64,000 nt of DNA from G963663735 sp963663735 (GTDB taxonomy: Bacteria > Acidobacteriota > UBA6911 > RPQK01 > JAPXNP01), in assembly GCA_963663735.2 (NCBI GenBank), contig CAXXHN010000002.1:1178001-1242000 (forward strand), in the 5' to 3' direction. The translations under genes and the position numbers were made by a program. The notes below the pieces were generated by a model, which was not told the DNA's origin, searched no databases, and saw only the letters and a list, made by a program, of their open reading frames with translations. This document shows positions 25,471-33,768 of the stretch, one piece after another. Position 1 is the first letter of the stretch; each line of letters opens with the position of its first letter.

Positions 25471-25860
25471 ATGAAATTACCAGAGGATCTTTTATATACC
25501 AATGACCACGAATGGATCAGGGTTGAGGATGATATCGTAACAATCGGCATAACCGAATATGCCCAGGAGCAGCTGGGGGATGTGGTTTATGTGGAACTGC
25601 CTGACGAAGGGCAGGAAATCGATGCTGAAGATGCCTTCGGGTCAGTGGAATCCGTTAAAGCTGTTTCAGAGATTTACTCTCCAATCAGTGGTACCGTTAT
25701 CGAGGTCAACGATTTACTGGAGAATTCCCCGGAAAAAGTAAATTCTGATCCTTATGGAGATGGTTGGATGGTCCAGTTGGAAGTCAGCGACACTTCTGTA
25801 CTGGACAGCCTGATGTCCCCGGAAGACTATGCAGAATACCTCTCTGAAGAAGAGGATTAA
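25471..25860 (+). CDS. gcvH: Glycine cleavage system H protein
   Basis: A 129-residue lipoyl carrier that shuttles the aminomethyl group between P, T and L proteins. The lipoylated lysine is Lys63 in FGSVESVKAVSEIYSP. The N-terminus (LLYTNDHEWIRVED) and the SNPYGDGW-like motif (SDPYGDGWM) are standard. GGAAAGGAA precedes the ATG at a suitable distance. The 180-nt gap after gcvT may hold its own promoter. Repeat copy B2 follows in the convergent space before ribB. Confidence 0.96.
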   Translation: MKLPEDLLYTNDHEWIRVEDDIVTIGITEYAQEQLGDVVYVELPDEGQEIDAEDAFGSVESVKAVSEIYSPISGTVIEVNDLLENSPEKVNSDPYGDGWMVQLEVSDTSVLDSLMSPEDYAEYLSEEED

Positions 25861-25943
25861 AAAAAATCCTGAAATCAGGGCCCTGCCAACTGACGGTTCA
25901 CTATTGACGATTTTCAGGGCCGGTCAGGACATGGAAATTTTAT

Positions 25944-26074
25944 CATCTCCGCCGGCAGGATCCGACCAAGGTAGGGATTGAAGGCCCAGGATGCCATGAC
26001 CAGGGGGACCGAAGGGGACCCTGGGTTATGGTATCCCTGCCAACATCCTGGAGCGCTTAAGGCGCGACATCGGA
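25944..26074 (+). repeat. Interspersed repeat family B, copy 2
   Basis: About 131 nt align with 20366-20492, ending in the same GCGACATCGGA word. It lies between gcvH and ribB, which are convergent. A GGCCCTG / CAGGGCC inverted pair (25879-25885 and 25915-25921) sits just before it. Confidence 0.7.
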
Positions 26075-26125
26075 AACTTTAGTCGTTAGTCATCAATCGG
26101 AAGGATGCTTACGGTCACTATTCCA

Positions 26126-27247
26126 TTATTCCCCGATGCTTAAATACTCCCTTATATTGATACCATATCCGCTCAAGCCTACCAATACCCGGGGATGATT
26201 GGTAAGTAGTCGTACTTCTGTGATGCCCAGATCGGCAACTATCTGGGCGCCAAGCCCGAAATCCTTGATATTGGTTTCCTCATATGGGGAAGTTTCATGC
26301 CCGGTCAGCTGTTCAATTTCTTCCAGCAGGGATGCTTCAGTTTTATCAAGCCTTAAATATACGAGGGCGCCCCTGCCCTCCTTTTCAATAATATCCAGGC
26401 TTCTCTTCAATGAACTTCCTCCCTTTTCACGGGACAGGCTGAACACATCTTCCAGTACATTAGACACCTGCACCCGCAAAATCACCGGTTCTCCGTCTCC
26501 TATCTCGCCTTTTGAGAACACCAGGTGAAGCCTCTGGTTCAACAGATTTTCATAGACGTGCAAATCAAACGATCCCATTTCAGACTTGTAGGGGAGTGAC
26601 TTGATCCGGCGGACAAATTTTTCATGCTTCAACCGGTATTTAATCAGGTCAACTACAGTGATTATCTTTAAGTCATGTTCGGCAGCGAATACTTTAAGTT
26701 CCGGCATCCTCGCCATGGTCCCGTCCGCATTCATGATTTCACAGATAACCCCCGCGGGGGCCAAACCTGCAAGCCGAGCCAGGTCGATAGATGCTTCGGT
26801 CTGTCCCAGCCTGGACAATACTCCTCCTTCAGCCCCTTTAAGTGGAAAAACGTGGCCGGGGCGTATTAAGTCCTTTGGTGTAGTCTCCGGGGCAACCGCG
26901 GTTAAAATAGTCTGGGCTCTGTCTGAAGCTGAAATTCCGGTGGATACGTTCTTCCTGCCTTCGATACTTACACAGAATGCGGTACCGAGGGCTGATTCGT
27001 TCTGGACCACCATTTCCGGGATGCGCAGGTGTTCCAGCCGCTCGGCTGTCATTGGCATACAGATCAGACCTCTGCCCCAGGTTGCCATGAAGTTTATCGC
27101 CTCAGGGGTAACCTTTTCAGCAGCCATTGTAAGGTCCCCTTCGTTTTCCCTGTCCTCTTCATCGACAACGATGACCATTTTCCCGTTGCGGATATCTTCA
27201 ATTGCATCTTCAATCACAGCAATACTCATATCTTGTTTCCTGGTCAA
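26126..27247 (-). CDS. ribB: 3,4-dihydroxy-2-butanone 4-phosphate synthase with degenerate GTP cyclohydrolase II domain
   Basis: Residues ~1-205 are the RibB domain, which makes dihydroxybutanone phosphate from ribulose 5-phosphate for riboflavin synthesis. It shows VVDEEDRENEGDLTMAAE, STGISASDRA, RPGHVFPL and GVICEIMNADGTMARMP. The usual G-H-T-E motif reads GQTEA (Gln149). Residues ~206-373 keep the shape of GTP cyclohydrolase II (LGAQIVADLGITEVRLLTNHP) but lack all three zinc cysteines of the C-x10-C-x-C region and the QEGRGIGL motif (here DKTEASLL). The second domain is therefore probably inactive, as in RibB proteins with a vestigial RibA half. ribE lies upstream on the same strand. Confidence 0.9.
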   Translation of the reverse strand: MTRKQDMSIAVIEDAIEDIRNGKMVIVVDEEDRENEGDLTMAAEKVTPEAINFMATWGRGLICMPMTAERLEHLRIPEMVVQNESALGTAFCVSIEGRKNVSTGISASDRAQTILTAVAPETTPKDLIRPGHVFPLKGAEGGVLSRLGQTEASIDLARLAGLAPAGVICEIMNADGTMARMPELKVFAAEHDLKIITVVDLIKYRLKHEKFVRRIKSLPYKSEMGSFDLHVYENLLNQRLHLVFSKGEIGDGEPVILRVQVSNVLEDVFSLSREKGGSSLKRSLDIIEKEGRGALVYLRLDKTEASLLEEIEQLTGHETSPYEETNIKDFGLGAQIVADLGITEVRLLTNHPRVLVGLSGYGINIREYLSIGE

Positions 27248-27297
27248 AAAGGTAACTTTCCTGTTAACTCAAACTGACAGAATCGGTGTCCTGAGCA

Positions 27298-27930
27298 TTA
27301 ATTTATCGGGGGGATCTTTTTGATCCACCTTAACTGGTTATCATCAGAATTTGAAACTTTTGTCAGTTCTTCACGAAAATAGGGAGAGACATACCTGAGA
27401 AGAAGGGGGTTATCCGGATCATCCTGGAAAAGCCAGACACCTTTGCGGCTGTCCTTGACCCGAATCGCCGGTATCTCCATTACCTTTCCATCCAGGGATA
27501 ATTGATAAACCTCCCTGCCTTCCAGGACAAATTCAGCCCGCAGCCTGTTCAGTTTATATTTTACCGGTTTTCCTTTGGAAAGCTCCCTGTACATTTTTCC
27601 GGAGAGCCATTTTGTAACGGTATCTGAAGACTCATACCCGACACCTGCCTCAAACAGCTTGCCATAGGTCAGGCACTCCGCGGATTCAACCGCGACCTGG
27701 TGAAGATGGACTGTCCCCTGAAAAGCAGTGGTCTCCCATTCGAAAACCCTGTCCGGTTTAAATCGGGCAATCCGGATTACAAACTGCTTGTCTTCACCAT
27801 TAATTATGCTGTTATAGACCAGGATGCTCTTCTCATGAAGGCGCAAAAACTGTTCAGTCTGAGCTTCCGCTCTCCCAGGCATCATCAACAGTAGCAAAAC
27901 CCATGCTGCTTTTTGTATGTTTTTCCACAT
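27298..27930 (-). CDS. Secreted protein of unknown function embedded in the rib operon
   Basis: A 210-residue protein with a signal peptide (MWKNIQKAAWVLLLLMMPG, then AEAQ) and a beta-rich body. 'IARFKPDRVFEWET' and 'LDGKVMEIPAIRVKDSRKG' recall proteins of the LolA/DUF3108-like type, but no family is certain. Its start lies 77 nt inside the 3' end of ribE in another frame, so the whole signal peptide is encoded within the overlap. ribB starts 51 nt downstream. No ribosome site is visible before the ATG, so translation may depend on coupling to ribE. Confidence 0.7.
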   Translation of the reverse strand: MWKNIQKAAWVLLLLMMPGRAEAQTEQFLRLHEKSILVYNSIINGEDKQFVIRIARFKPDRVFEWETTAFQGTVHLHQVAVESAECLTYGKLFEAGVGYESSDTVTKWLSGKMYRELSKGKPVKYKLNRLRAEFVLEGREVYQLSLDGKVMEIPAIRVKDSRKGVWLFQDDPDNPLLLRYVSPYFREELTKVSNSDDNQLRWIKKIPPIN

Positions 27931-28492
27931 ATTTACTGATTACATCAACTTCAAGATTGACCTTATCACCAGGTTTGAGTTCCGACATATTAGTCACTTC
28001 CATGGTATGAGGAATAATCGTCACCTCCATGAAATCATCCCCAAGGTCCGAAATTGTCAGGCTTATCCCCTCCAGCGTGATGCTTCCTTTCATAACGCAA
28101 TATCGGGAGACCTCTTCAGGGAGGGCTATTTTGAAAACCCAGGAATTGCCATCGCTCCGGATTTCAAGTACCTCTCCGGTTGCATCAACATGCCCCTGTA
28201 CCAGGTGCCCTCCCAGGACATCGTTAAGCTTTAAGGGCGGCTCAAGGTTTACAGGGTCTCCGATTTCAGCATTTCCAAGGTTACTTCGCCTGAGTGTTTC
28301 AGGTGAAGCATCTACTTCAATGCAGCCCTTGTCCTTTTCAGTTACGGTAAGGCAGACTCCATTCACGCTTATGCTGTGGCCTATATCGAGATCATTATAA
28401 AGAGCCCCGACCCTGAACCTGAAGGTACTGCCATCAGCGGAATCCTTTTTTTCGACAATCTCCCCTGTCTCCCTGACTATTCCTGTAAACAC
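27854..28492 (-). CDS. ribE: Riboflavin synthase, alpha chain
   Basis: Converts two 6,7-dimethyl-8-ribityllumazines to riboflavin plus the pyrimidinedione. The 212 residues form the usual two-fold repeat: MFTGIVRETGEI ... ISVNGVCLTV ... GGHLVQGHVDATGEV in the first half and GSITLEGISLTI ... VDVISKYVEKH in the second. It starts 77 nt after the rluB stop codon on the same strand. No FMN riboswitch is seen in that short gap, so control is likely from further upstream. Confidence 0.95.
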   Translation of the reverse strand: MFTGIVRETGEIVEKKDSADGSTFRFRVGALYNDLDIGHSISVNGVCLTVTEKDKGCIEVDASPETLRRSNLGNAEIGDPVNLEPPLKLNDVLGGHLVQGHVDATGEVLEIRSDGNSWVFKIALPEEVSRYCVMKGSITLEGISLTISDLGDDFMEVTIIPHTMEVTNMSELKPGDKVNLEVDVISKYVEKHTKSSMGFATVDDAWESGSSD

Positions 28493-28568
28493 TTTTCTGT
28501 AAGACCTCTCCTAAAATGTGACTGCCGGAATCTCCATTCGGATAAATCCCGTTGCCGCAGTCTATGTA

Positions 28569-29369
28569 TTACTTACTTTTTCCGCCTGCATCAGGCCACT
28601 TTTTCTTACTCACGGCCCATCCCTGGGGCTTGGGGCCGGAACGCCTGCTTTTGCCCGCAGTTTCCTGCTTCTCTTTGAAAGCCTTGATTTCCAGCGGCTT
28701 AAGCCGCCTGAACTCCCCGGATTTAAGTGTTCCCAGGGTAACCGGACCGATGGCAACCCGTCTCAGTTTCATTACAAAATGCCCGGTGTCCTCAAACATT
28801 CTCCTGATCTGGCGATTTTTCCCTTCGGTCAAGACAACTTCCAGCCAGGGATTCTTGGCAATTTTCAGGATTTTGATACGGCATGGAGCCAGCTTGGTAC
28901 CATCTTTCAGCCGGGCTCCATTCCTCAGGAAATTCAGGCTTTTATGATCAGGGATATCCTTCACTTTCACCCTGTAAACCTTGGGGATTGATCCTGCAGT
29001 CATGATACTCTTTGCCAGATCCCCGTCATTGGTCATTATCACCAGGCCTTCGCTGTTGTAGTCAAGCCGTCCGGCAGGATAAACTCTCCTTTTGGAAGAA
29101 AAAAAATCGGAAACAACCGGCCTTCCTTCAGGATCAGATAAAGACGTCACAACACCCTGGGGTTTATAAAAAGCAAAATATTCGAGGGGTTCCGGATGAA
29201 TCAATTTTCCATCCACCCTGACATGATCCTTTTCTATATCTGCCTTTGCGCCCTGTATCCTGATAACTTCCCCGTTTACAGAGACCTTCCCTTCCCGGAT
29301 TAAATCCTCTGCCTTCCGGCGAGATGCAATGCCAGCCATAGAAATTATTTTCTGTAAACGTTCTTCCAT
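28569..29369 (-). CDS. rluB: rRNA pseudouridine synthase (RluB/RsuA family)
   Basis: A 266-residue enzyme with an N-terminal S4 domain (RLQKIISMAGIASRRKAEDL) and the catalytic pseudouridine synthase motif GRLDYNSEGLV, whose Asp is the nucleophile. KNRQIRRMFEDTGH is the C-terminal family motif. A basic tail (GKSRRSGPKPQGW) suits rRNA binding. RluB modifies 23S rRNA near U2605 (E. coli numbering). The position downstream of scpA-scpB is a widely conserved arrangement, which supports rluB over rsuA or rluE/F. Confidence 0.92.
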   Translation of the reverse strand: MEERLQKIISMAGIASRRKAEDLIREGKVSVNGEVIRIQGAKADIEKDHVRVDGKLIHPEPLEYFAFYKPQGVVTSLSDPEGRPVVSDFFSSKRRVYPAGRLDYNSEGLVIMTNDGDLAKSIMTAGSIPKVYRVKVKDIPDHKSLNFLRNGARLKDGTKLAPCRIKILKIAKNPWLEVVLTEGKNRQIRRMFEDTGHFVMKLRRVAIGPVTLGTLKSGEFRRLKPLEIKAFKEKQETAGKSRRSGPKPQGWAVSKKKWPDAGGKSK

Positions 29370-29651
29370 TTTTAATATCTTTAACAGGTGTTGGGGTATG
29401 AGAAATCCTTTAATGATTCAGGCCTTTGATCTGATAATGCCGATGTGTGAAATTGTAACACTAATTCAGTTGGTGAGGCTGGTGAAGATCAAGAAAAGAG
29501 AGGGGCAAAAAAATGGATTTCTTTTTATCAGCAAAATTGAAGCTTAAAAACTTTCTCCAGGAAGAGGCAGAATTAATGGCCAGCTAAACCCGACATCCTG
29601 TTTTTATTTCGCCGGATCACCCTGGAGACATTGAGCAATAAATGCGGAGTA
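29370..29651. other. Spacer between scpB and rluB
   Basis: These 282 nt interrupt a normally tight scpB-rluB pair. Two short plus-strand frames can be read: 49 codons from ATG 29398 and 24 codons from ATG 29513, the latter with GAGAGGGG just upstream. Neither resembles a known peptide. It may hold the rluB promoter. I see no RNA gene. Confidence 0.35.
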
Positions 29652-30296
29652 TCAGTCTTCTTTTTTAACCTCTCGCAGGACCTCGCGGGAAGGTCTGCCG
29701 GAACTATTCGTAACATTACTTTCGGGCTGAACCAGTCCGCCCTCTGATATGATCTCCTCAAATTCTTCCAGCGAAGGAAGTTCTGAAAGGTCATTCAGGC
29801 CGAAATGTATCAGGAATTCCTGGGAAGTTCCGTAGAGAATAGGCCTCCCGATTACCTTTTTTCTGCCCCGAATCTCAATAAGTTTCTTTTCCAGGAGGGT
29901 TTTCAGGGTACTGGAACCCTTAACACTGCGAATTTCTGAAATTTCGGGGCTGGTAACCGGTTGTTTGTAGGCTATTACAGCCAGTGTTTCCAGGGCAGCC
30001 TGGGTCAGCCTGGCGGAAGGTTTGGATTTCAAATAATCCATCAATACTTCATGCTGTTCCGGGAGAGTCGTAATGCGATAACCTCCAGCGATTCTCCTTA
30101 TTTCCACCGCATGCTGCATTGAATTGAATTCTGTCATCAACTCTTCCAGCACGTTCTCCAGATTTCCAGGTTCGGTGTCAGGGAATATCGTTTCAAGTTG
30201 AGGCAACTTCACCGGCTCCCTGGCTGAAAAGAGTATGGCAAGGATCCGGTTATGCAAGGCTCCTGTCAGCATACCGAGATCCTGATATCCAGGCAT
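29652..30296 (-). CDS. scpB: Segregation and condensation protein B
   Basis: A 214-residue winged-helix protein that dimerises and binds ScpA in the Smc-ScpAB condensin for chromosome segregation. Signatures are LEELMTEFN, RIAGGYRITT, LTQAALETLAVIAYKQPVT (the first winged helix) and EIRGRKKVIGRPILYGTS. The last ~40 residues are an unconserved acidic or basic tail. It overlaps scpA by 31 nt. Confidence 0.95.
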   Translation of the reverse strand: MPGYQDLGMLTGALHNRILAILFSAREPVKLPQLETIFPDTEPGNLENVLEELMTEFNSMQHAVEIRRIAGGYRITTLPEQHEVLMDYLKSKPSARLTQAALETLAVIAYKQPVTSPEISEIRSVKGSSTLKTLLEKKLIEIRGRKKVIGRPILYGTSQEFLIHFGLNDLSELPSLEEFEEIISEGGLVQPESNVTNSSGRPSREVLREVKKED

Positions 30297-31006
30297 CCTG
30301 AATCCTGAAACAGCCTGATTTCGCTTAACTTTGCCATTTCAAGAAGGGCTATAAAGGTTACGATAAGGTGAAGACGGGACAAGCCCTGGGATATGAATGA
30401 AGAAAAAAGCAACTCACGGTGGACAGAAAACATCCCCCTCAATTCCATAAGCTTGCTCTCAAGGGTCACACTCTCTGGAATTACCTGCATAACCACCCGG
30501 TCTCGAGCCCGTTCAATTATGTCATGGAAAGCCCGGACCAGATCAAAAAGAGTGGCATCAACAGCGTCTATTTCCTCTTCTTCAAACTCGTTTTCTCCCC
30601 GCACAAATACAGAATCTTCAATGACCTGCCGATCGTGCAGCATTCCGGCTGCTTTCTTGAACTGTTCATACTCCAGGAGTTGAGTGACCAGTTCAAAGCG
30701 AGGATCATCTTCCAGGCTTTCATCATCATCAGGATCAGCAGGCAGCAGCATCCTGGATTTTATGTATATAAGGGTGGAAGCCATAACCAGATATTCTCCG
30801 GCAATGGAAACGTTGGTTTCCTTCATCAGGTCCAGGTAAGAGAGATACTGTTCAGTTATCCGCACTATCGGAATATCATAGATATCGATTTCCTGTTTGC
30901 GAATCAGCTGGAGAAGAAGGCTCAAGGGCCCTTCAAATACATCCAGATCAAAGATCTGCGGTGCCTCCGGATAATTCCCAGTTGTTAGTGCCTGCGCCTG
31001 CAACAC
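30266..31006 (-). CDS. scpA: Segregation and condensation protein A (kleisin)
   Basis: The 246-residue kleisin subunit that bridges the Smc heads. The N-terminal motif VFEGPLSLLLQLIRKQEIDIYDIPI and the YLVMASTLIYIKSRMLLP stretch are diagnostic. An acidic middle is followed by a C-terminal winged helix (IVTFIALLEMAKLSEIRLFQ). The start is GTG at 31006, with GGGAG about 6 nt upstream. It is first in a minus-strand run scpA-scpB-rluB-ribE-ribB and divergent from the saccharopine-dehydrogenase-like gene. Confidence 0.95.
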   Translation of the reverse strand: MLQAQALTTGNYPEAPQIFDLDVFEGPLSLLLQLIRKQEIDIYDIPIVRITEQYLSYLDLMKETNVSIAGEYLVMASTLIYIKSRMLLPADPDDDESLEDDPRFELVTQLLEYEQFKKAAGMLHDRQVIEDSVFVRGENEFEEEEIDAVDATLFDLVRAFHDIIERARDRVVMQVIPESVTLESKLMELRGMFSVHRELLFSSFISQGLSRLHLIVTFIALLEMAKLSEIRLFQDSGCLDIRISVC

Positions 31007-31273
31007 AATAAACTCCCGCCTTTTCTAAAATAGACATTCTCTGGAAGGATTCCTGTCTGCAATTCTTCCAGTTTGAAGTGATCCTAATTATAGCTTTCTC
31101 AGCTGACATCTTTGAAAATGAAAAAACTCTGTTATTTCCCTCTCTGATGCCCGATAATTCAGGAAGTCTCAATATTTGCACTTAATAAACTGCGCTGCGG
31201 CTTATCTGGTAATATCCCGCATTTCCTGCGGCCCTGGGTAGTTAAACAGGTCGGAAAAACAAGGAGAAATCCT

Positions 31274-32392
31274 ATGAAAACGGTTGTATTAGGCGGATAT
31301 GGGAACACCGGAATGCGCATATCAGGACTTCTGCCCGCGATTACCGGTGGAGAGATTGTGATAGCCGGAAGAAACCAGGATAAAGCTAACAGAGCTGCGG
31401 CATCCATCGGGTCCGTAACCGGCGGTAATCTTTCCGGAGTTAAGGTTGATGCCTCTGATCCTGCTTCCCTGTCCAAAGTTCTGGAAGATGCCGAGCTGGT
31501 GATAGCCGCTACCAGCGGTTTTGATGCTGAAAACATCATCAATACCGCGGTCGAAACAGGTACGCATTACCTGGACACCTACCTGTCCGGGATTGGGAAA
31601 CTGGAAGCTTTGCTTTCCAGGGAAAAAGAGATCATTCAAAAAGGACTTTGTTTCATCACTGACGGCGGTTTTCATCCCGGAGTCCCAGGAGCCATGATAA
31701 GGATGGCTGGAGAGAAGCTGCCTGGTATGACGAAAGCGGAAGTTGGTGGCAGTTTTAGCCTTAACTGGAATAAAACTGAATTTTCCCAGTCCACCCGCAC
31801 CGAATTCCTGACTTCCCTCTCTGAGATGAAGATCTCGGCTTACATACAGGGAGAATGGAAGGATAGCATCTGGAATCTGCGAAGGTTCAACTTCGGACAG
31901 CAGGGGCAGGCCTACTGCTTTCCCATGTACCTGGAGGAACTCAGGAGCCTTCCTGAAGAATTCCCTTCGTTAAAAGACACTGGATTCTACATAGCCGGAT
32001 TTCATCCATTTATTGACTTCCTGGTTATGCCAGCCTGCATGGCTGCCGTAAAAATTTTTCCCGGAAAGGCAGATAAGGTATCCAATATCTTCACCTATTT
32101 CCTGAAAAAACTGTCCCGGGAAAAAGAATGGGCTGTTCTTTTGCTGGAAGCCTGGGCAGGCAGCCACTATGCAAGTAACACCCTGCAAATGAGGGTGGCA
32201 TCACCAGATCCCTACGACTTGACGGCGATACCGGTCATTTCCTGCCTGGCCCAGTTCTTCCAGGGAAGGAAATTCGCCGGGATTCATACCCAGGCTGAAT
32301 TCGTAGAGCCCCTGCCCTTCTTCCAGGAGATGGAAAAAATGGGAATAGAAGTGCAACTGAAAATTGATGGAGCACCACTTAAGCTGGAATAG
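31274..32392 (+). CDS. Saccharopine dehydrogenase-like NAD(P)-binding protein
   Basis: A 372-residue cytoplasmic oxidoreductase. The Rossmann motif VVLGGYGNTGMRI (residues ~4-16) and the following strand VIAGRN match the saccharopine dehydrogenase NADP-binding domain. TDGGFHPGVPGAMIR is a family loop. The family includes lysine-pathway, homospermidine and many uncharacterised enzymes, so the reaction cannot be given. AAGGAG is 8 nt before the ATG. It sits between scpA and trpS on the opposite strand to both, interrupting a common trpS-M50-scpAB neighbourhood. Confidence 0.82.
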   Translation: MKTVVLGGYGNTGMRISGLLPAITGGEIVIAGRNQDKANRAAASIGSVTGGNLSGVKVDASDPASLSKVLEDAELVIAATSGFDAENIINTAVETGTHYLDTYLSGIGKLEALLSREKEIIQKGLCFITDGGFHPGVPGAMIRMAGEKLPGMTKAEVGGSFSLNWNKTEFSQSTRTEFLTSLSEMKISAYIQGEWKDSIWNLRRFNFGQQGQAYCFPMYLEELRSLPEEFPSLKDTGFYIAGFHPFIDFLVMPACMAAVKIFPGKADKVSNIFTYFLKKLSREKEWAVLLLEAWAGSHYASNTLQMRVASPDPYDLTAIPVISCLAQFFQGRKFAGIHTQAEFVEPLPFFQEMEKMGIEVQLKIDGAPLKLE

Positions 32393-32538
32393 AAGTCGGA
32401 AGGTATTACCAGTGTCCTGAGCCTGAAGTGTCACCTATCTGCTGAACGCACCAGAATGAAAGCTCAGTTCGCCATTCGCAGTTTGAACTTTTCCATTACA
32501 GGGTCTTCACTTCGGCATTCGAACAATGCTCCCCACCT

Positions 32539-32563
32539 AAGTCCTTTCCAGTAAAAAGGACTT
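32539..32563. terminator. Bidirectional hairpin between convergent genes
   Basis: A perfect 9-bp stem AAGTCCTTT / AAAGGACTT with a 7-nt loop lies between the saccharopine-dehydrogenase-like gene and trpS, which converge. The A/T-ended stem suits termination in both directions. A second short hairpin (GGCAC-CGC-GTGCC) lies near 32605-32620. Confidence 0.55.
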
Positions 32564-32628
32564 GAGTGTTCTTAATAGCAGCTCCGACCCCGATTTAAAA
32601 CATACGGCACCGCGTGCCGCGGCATTCC

Positions 32629-33615
32629 CTAATAATTCAGGTTCATCGCAGCCCGAACTTCTTCCATGGTGGCCTGGGCCAGTACCCGCGCCTCCCTGCT
32701 GCCTTCAACCAGTACATCCCTGACATAGTCAGGATTCTTTTCCAGCTGAATCCGTTTTTCGTAAAGAGGTTCAATTACCGGGAGTAAATATTCAAGCAGC
32801 TTCTTCTTACAGTCAACGCATCCGATACCTGCAGAGGTGCATCCTTCCACTACCCAGGTTTTATCTTCTTCACTGGTAAAGGTTTTATGGAAATCGAATA
32901 CAGGGCATTTTTCAGGGTCCCCGGGATCTGACCTACGCATCCTTGCCGGATCAGTCATCATGGGCATTATCTTCTTCCGGATACTCTCAGGGCTCTCGGT
33001 CATCTGGATGTCATTCCCGTAACTCTTGCTCATTTTGCGGCCATCGGTCCCGGGCAGGCGGGCTGACTTGGTCAGTTTGGGTTGTGGTTCAGGAAAAACC
33101 TCTCCGTAAAAATTATTAAACCTGCGGGCTATTTCCCGGGAGAGTTCTATGTGGCAGACCTGATCTTCTCCCACCGGAACTTCGTGAGCCCGATAGATAA
33201 GGATGTCGGCAGCCTGCAGCAGCGGGTATCCCAGGAAACCGTATGTAGAAAGATCTTTTTCATTCAGTTGCCTGATCTGTTCCTTATAGGTGGGAACCCT
33301 CTCCAACCATGGTATCGGGACCAGCATTGAAAAAAGCAGGTGTAATTCAGCGTGCTCCGGCACCATGGACTGCAGCATTAATTTTGATTTTTTCGGGTCC
33401 AGCCCAGCGGCAAGCCAGTCAATGGCGATATCCGTAATATTTTCCTTAAGGCCTGATACATCCTGGTACTCAGAAGTCAAAGCATGCCAGTCAACGATGC
33501 CAAAAACACAATCGTATGAATCCTGCATGGGAACCCAGTTTTCCAGGGCTCCGACTAAATGTCCTACATGTAACCTACCAGTCGGCCTCATTCCACTGAA
33601 TACTCTTTTTTTCAT
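32629..33615 (-). CDS. trpS: Tryptophanyl-tRNA synthetase
   Basis: A class I synthetase charging tRNA-Trp, about 328 residues and of normal length. The HIGH-like motif is in RPTGRLHVGHLVGALENW and the KMSKS motif is in GRKMSKSYGND. The adenylate and tryptophan pocket region FGIVDWHALTS is standard. The frame reaches a TTG at 33624, but the ATG at 33615 gives the usual MKKRVFSGMRPTG start. The M50 protease gene lies 153 nt upstream on the same strand, a common pairing. Confidence 0.96.
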   Translation of the reverse strand: MKKRVFSGMRPTGRLHVGHLVGALENWVPMQDSYDCVFGIVDWHALTSEYQDVSGLKENITDIAIDWLAAGLDPKKSKLMLQSMVPEHAELHLLFSMLVPIPWLERVPTYKEQIRQLNEKDLSTYGFLGYPLLQAADILIYRAHEVPVGEDQVCHIELSREIARRFNNFYGEVFPEPQPKLTKSARLPGTDGRKMSKSYGNDIQMTESPESIRKKIMPMMTDPARMRRSDPGDPEKCPVFDFHKTFTSEEDKTWVVEGCTSAGIGCVDCKKKLLEYLLPVIEPLYEKRIQLEKNPDYVRDVLVEGSREARVLAQATMEEVRAAMNLNY

Positions 33616-33768
33616 TCTTCTCAACCGTTTTAATTAGTAAACTGTTAATTGGGCAGGATACTGCTTCCCGCTTTTATCCGGCAAAATGTTTTTCCGGGAG
33701 CCGGTCCTACAAAAACCAGGCAATCACCAATCCCGGTGTTTTCCTCCGTCGGAAAATTAAAATATATT

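Noticed and set aside
26126..27247. Full bifunctional RibBA annotation
   Set aside because: The cyclohydrolase half lacks its zinc cysteines and key loop, so only the RibB activity is supported.
28493..28568. FMN riboswitch upstream of ribE
   Set aside because: The gap to rluB is only 76 nt, too short for the aptamer, and no conserved RFN-element segments are visible.
30419..30988. 189-codon frame antisense to scpA
   Set aside because: scpA is unambiguous from its kleisin motifs, and the antisense frame is a by-product of its codon pattern.
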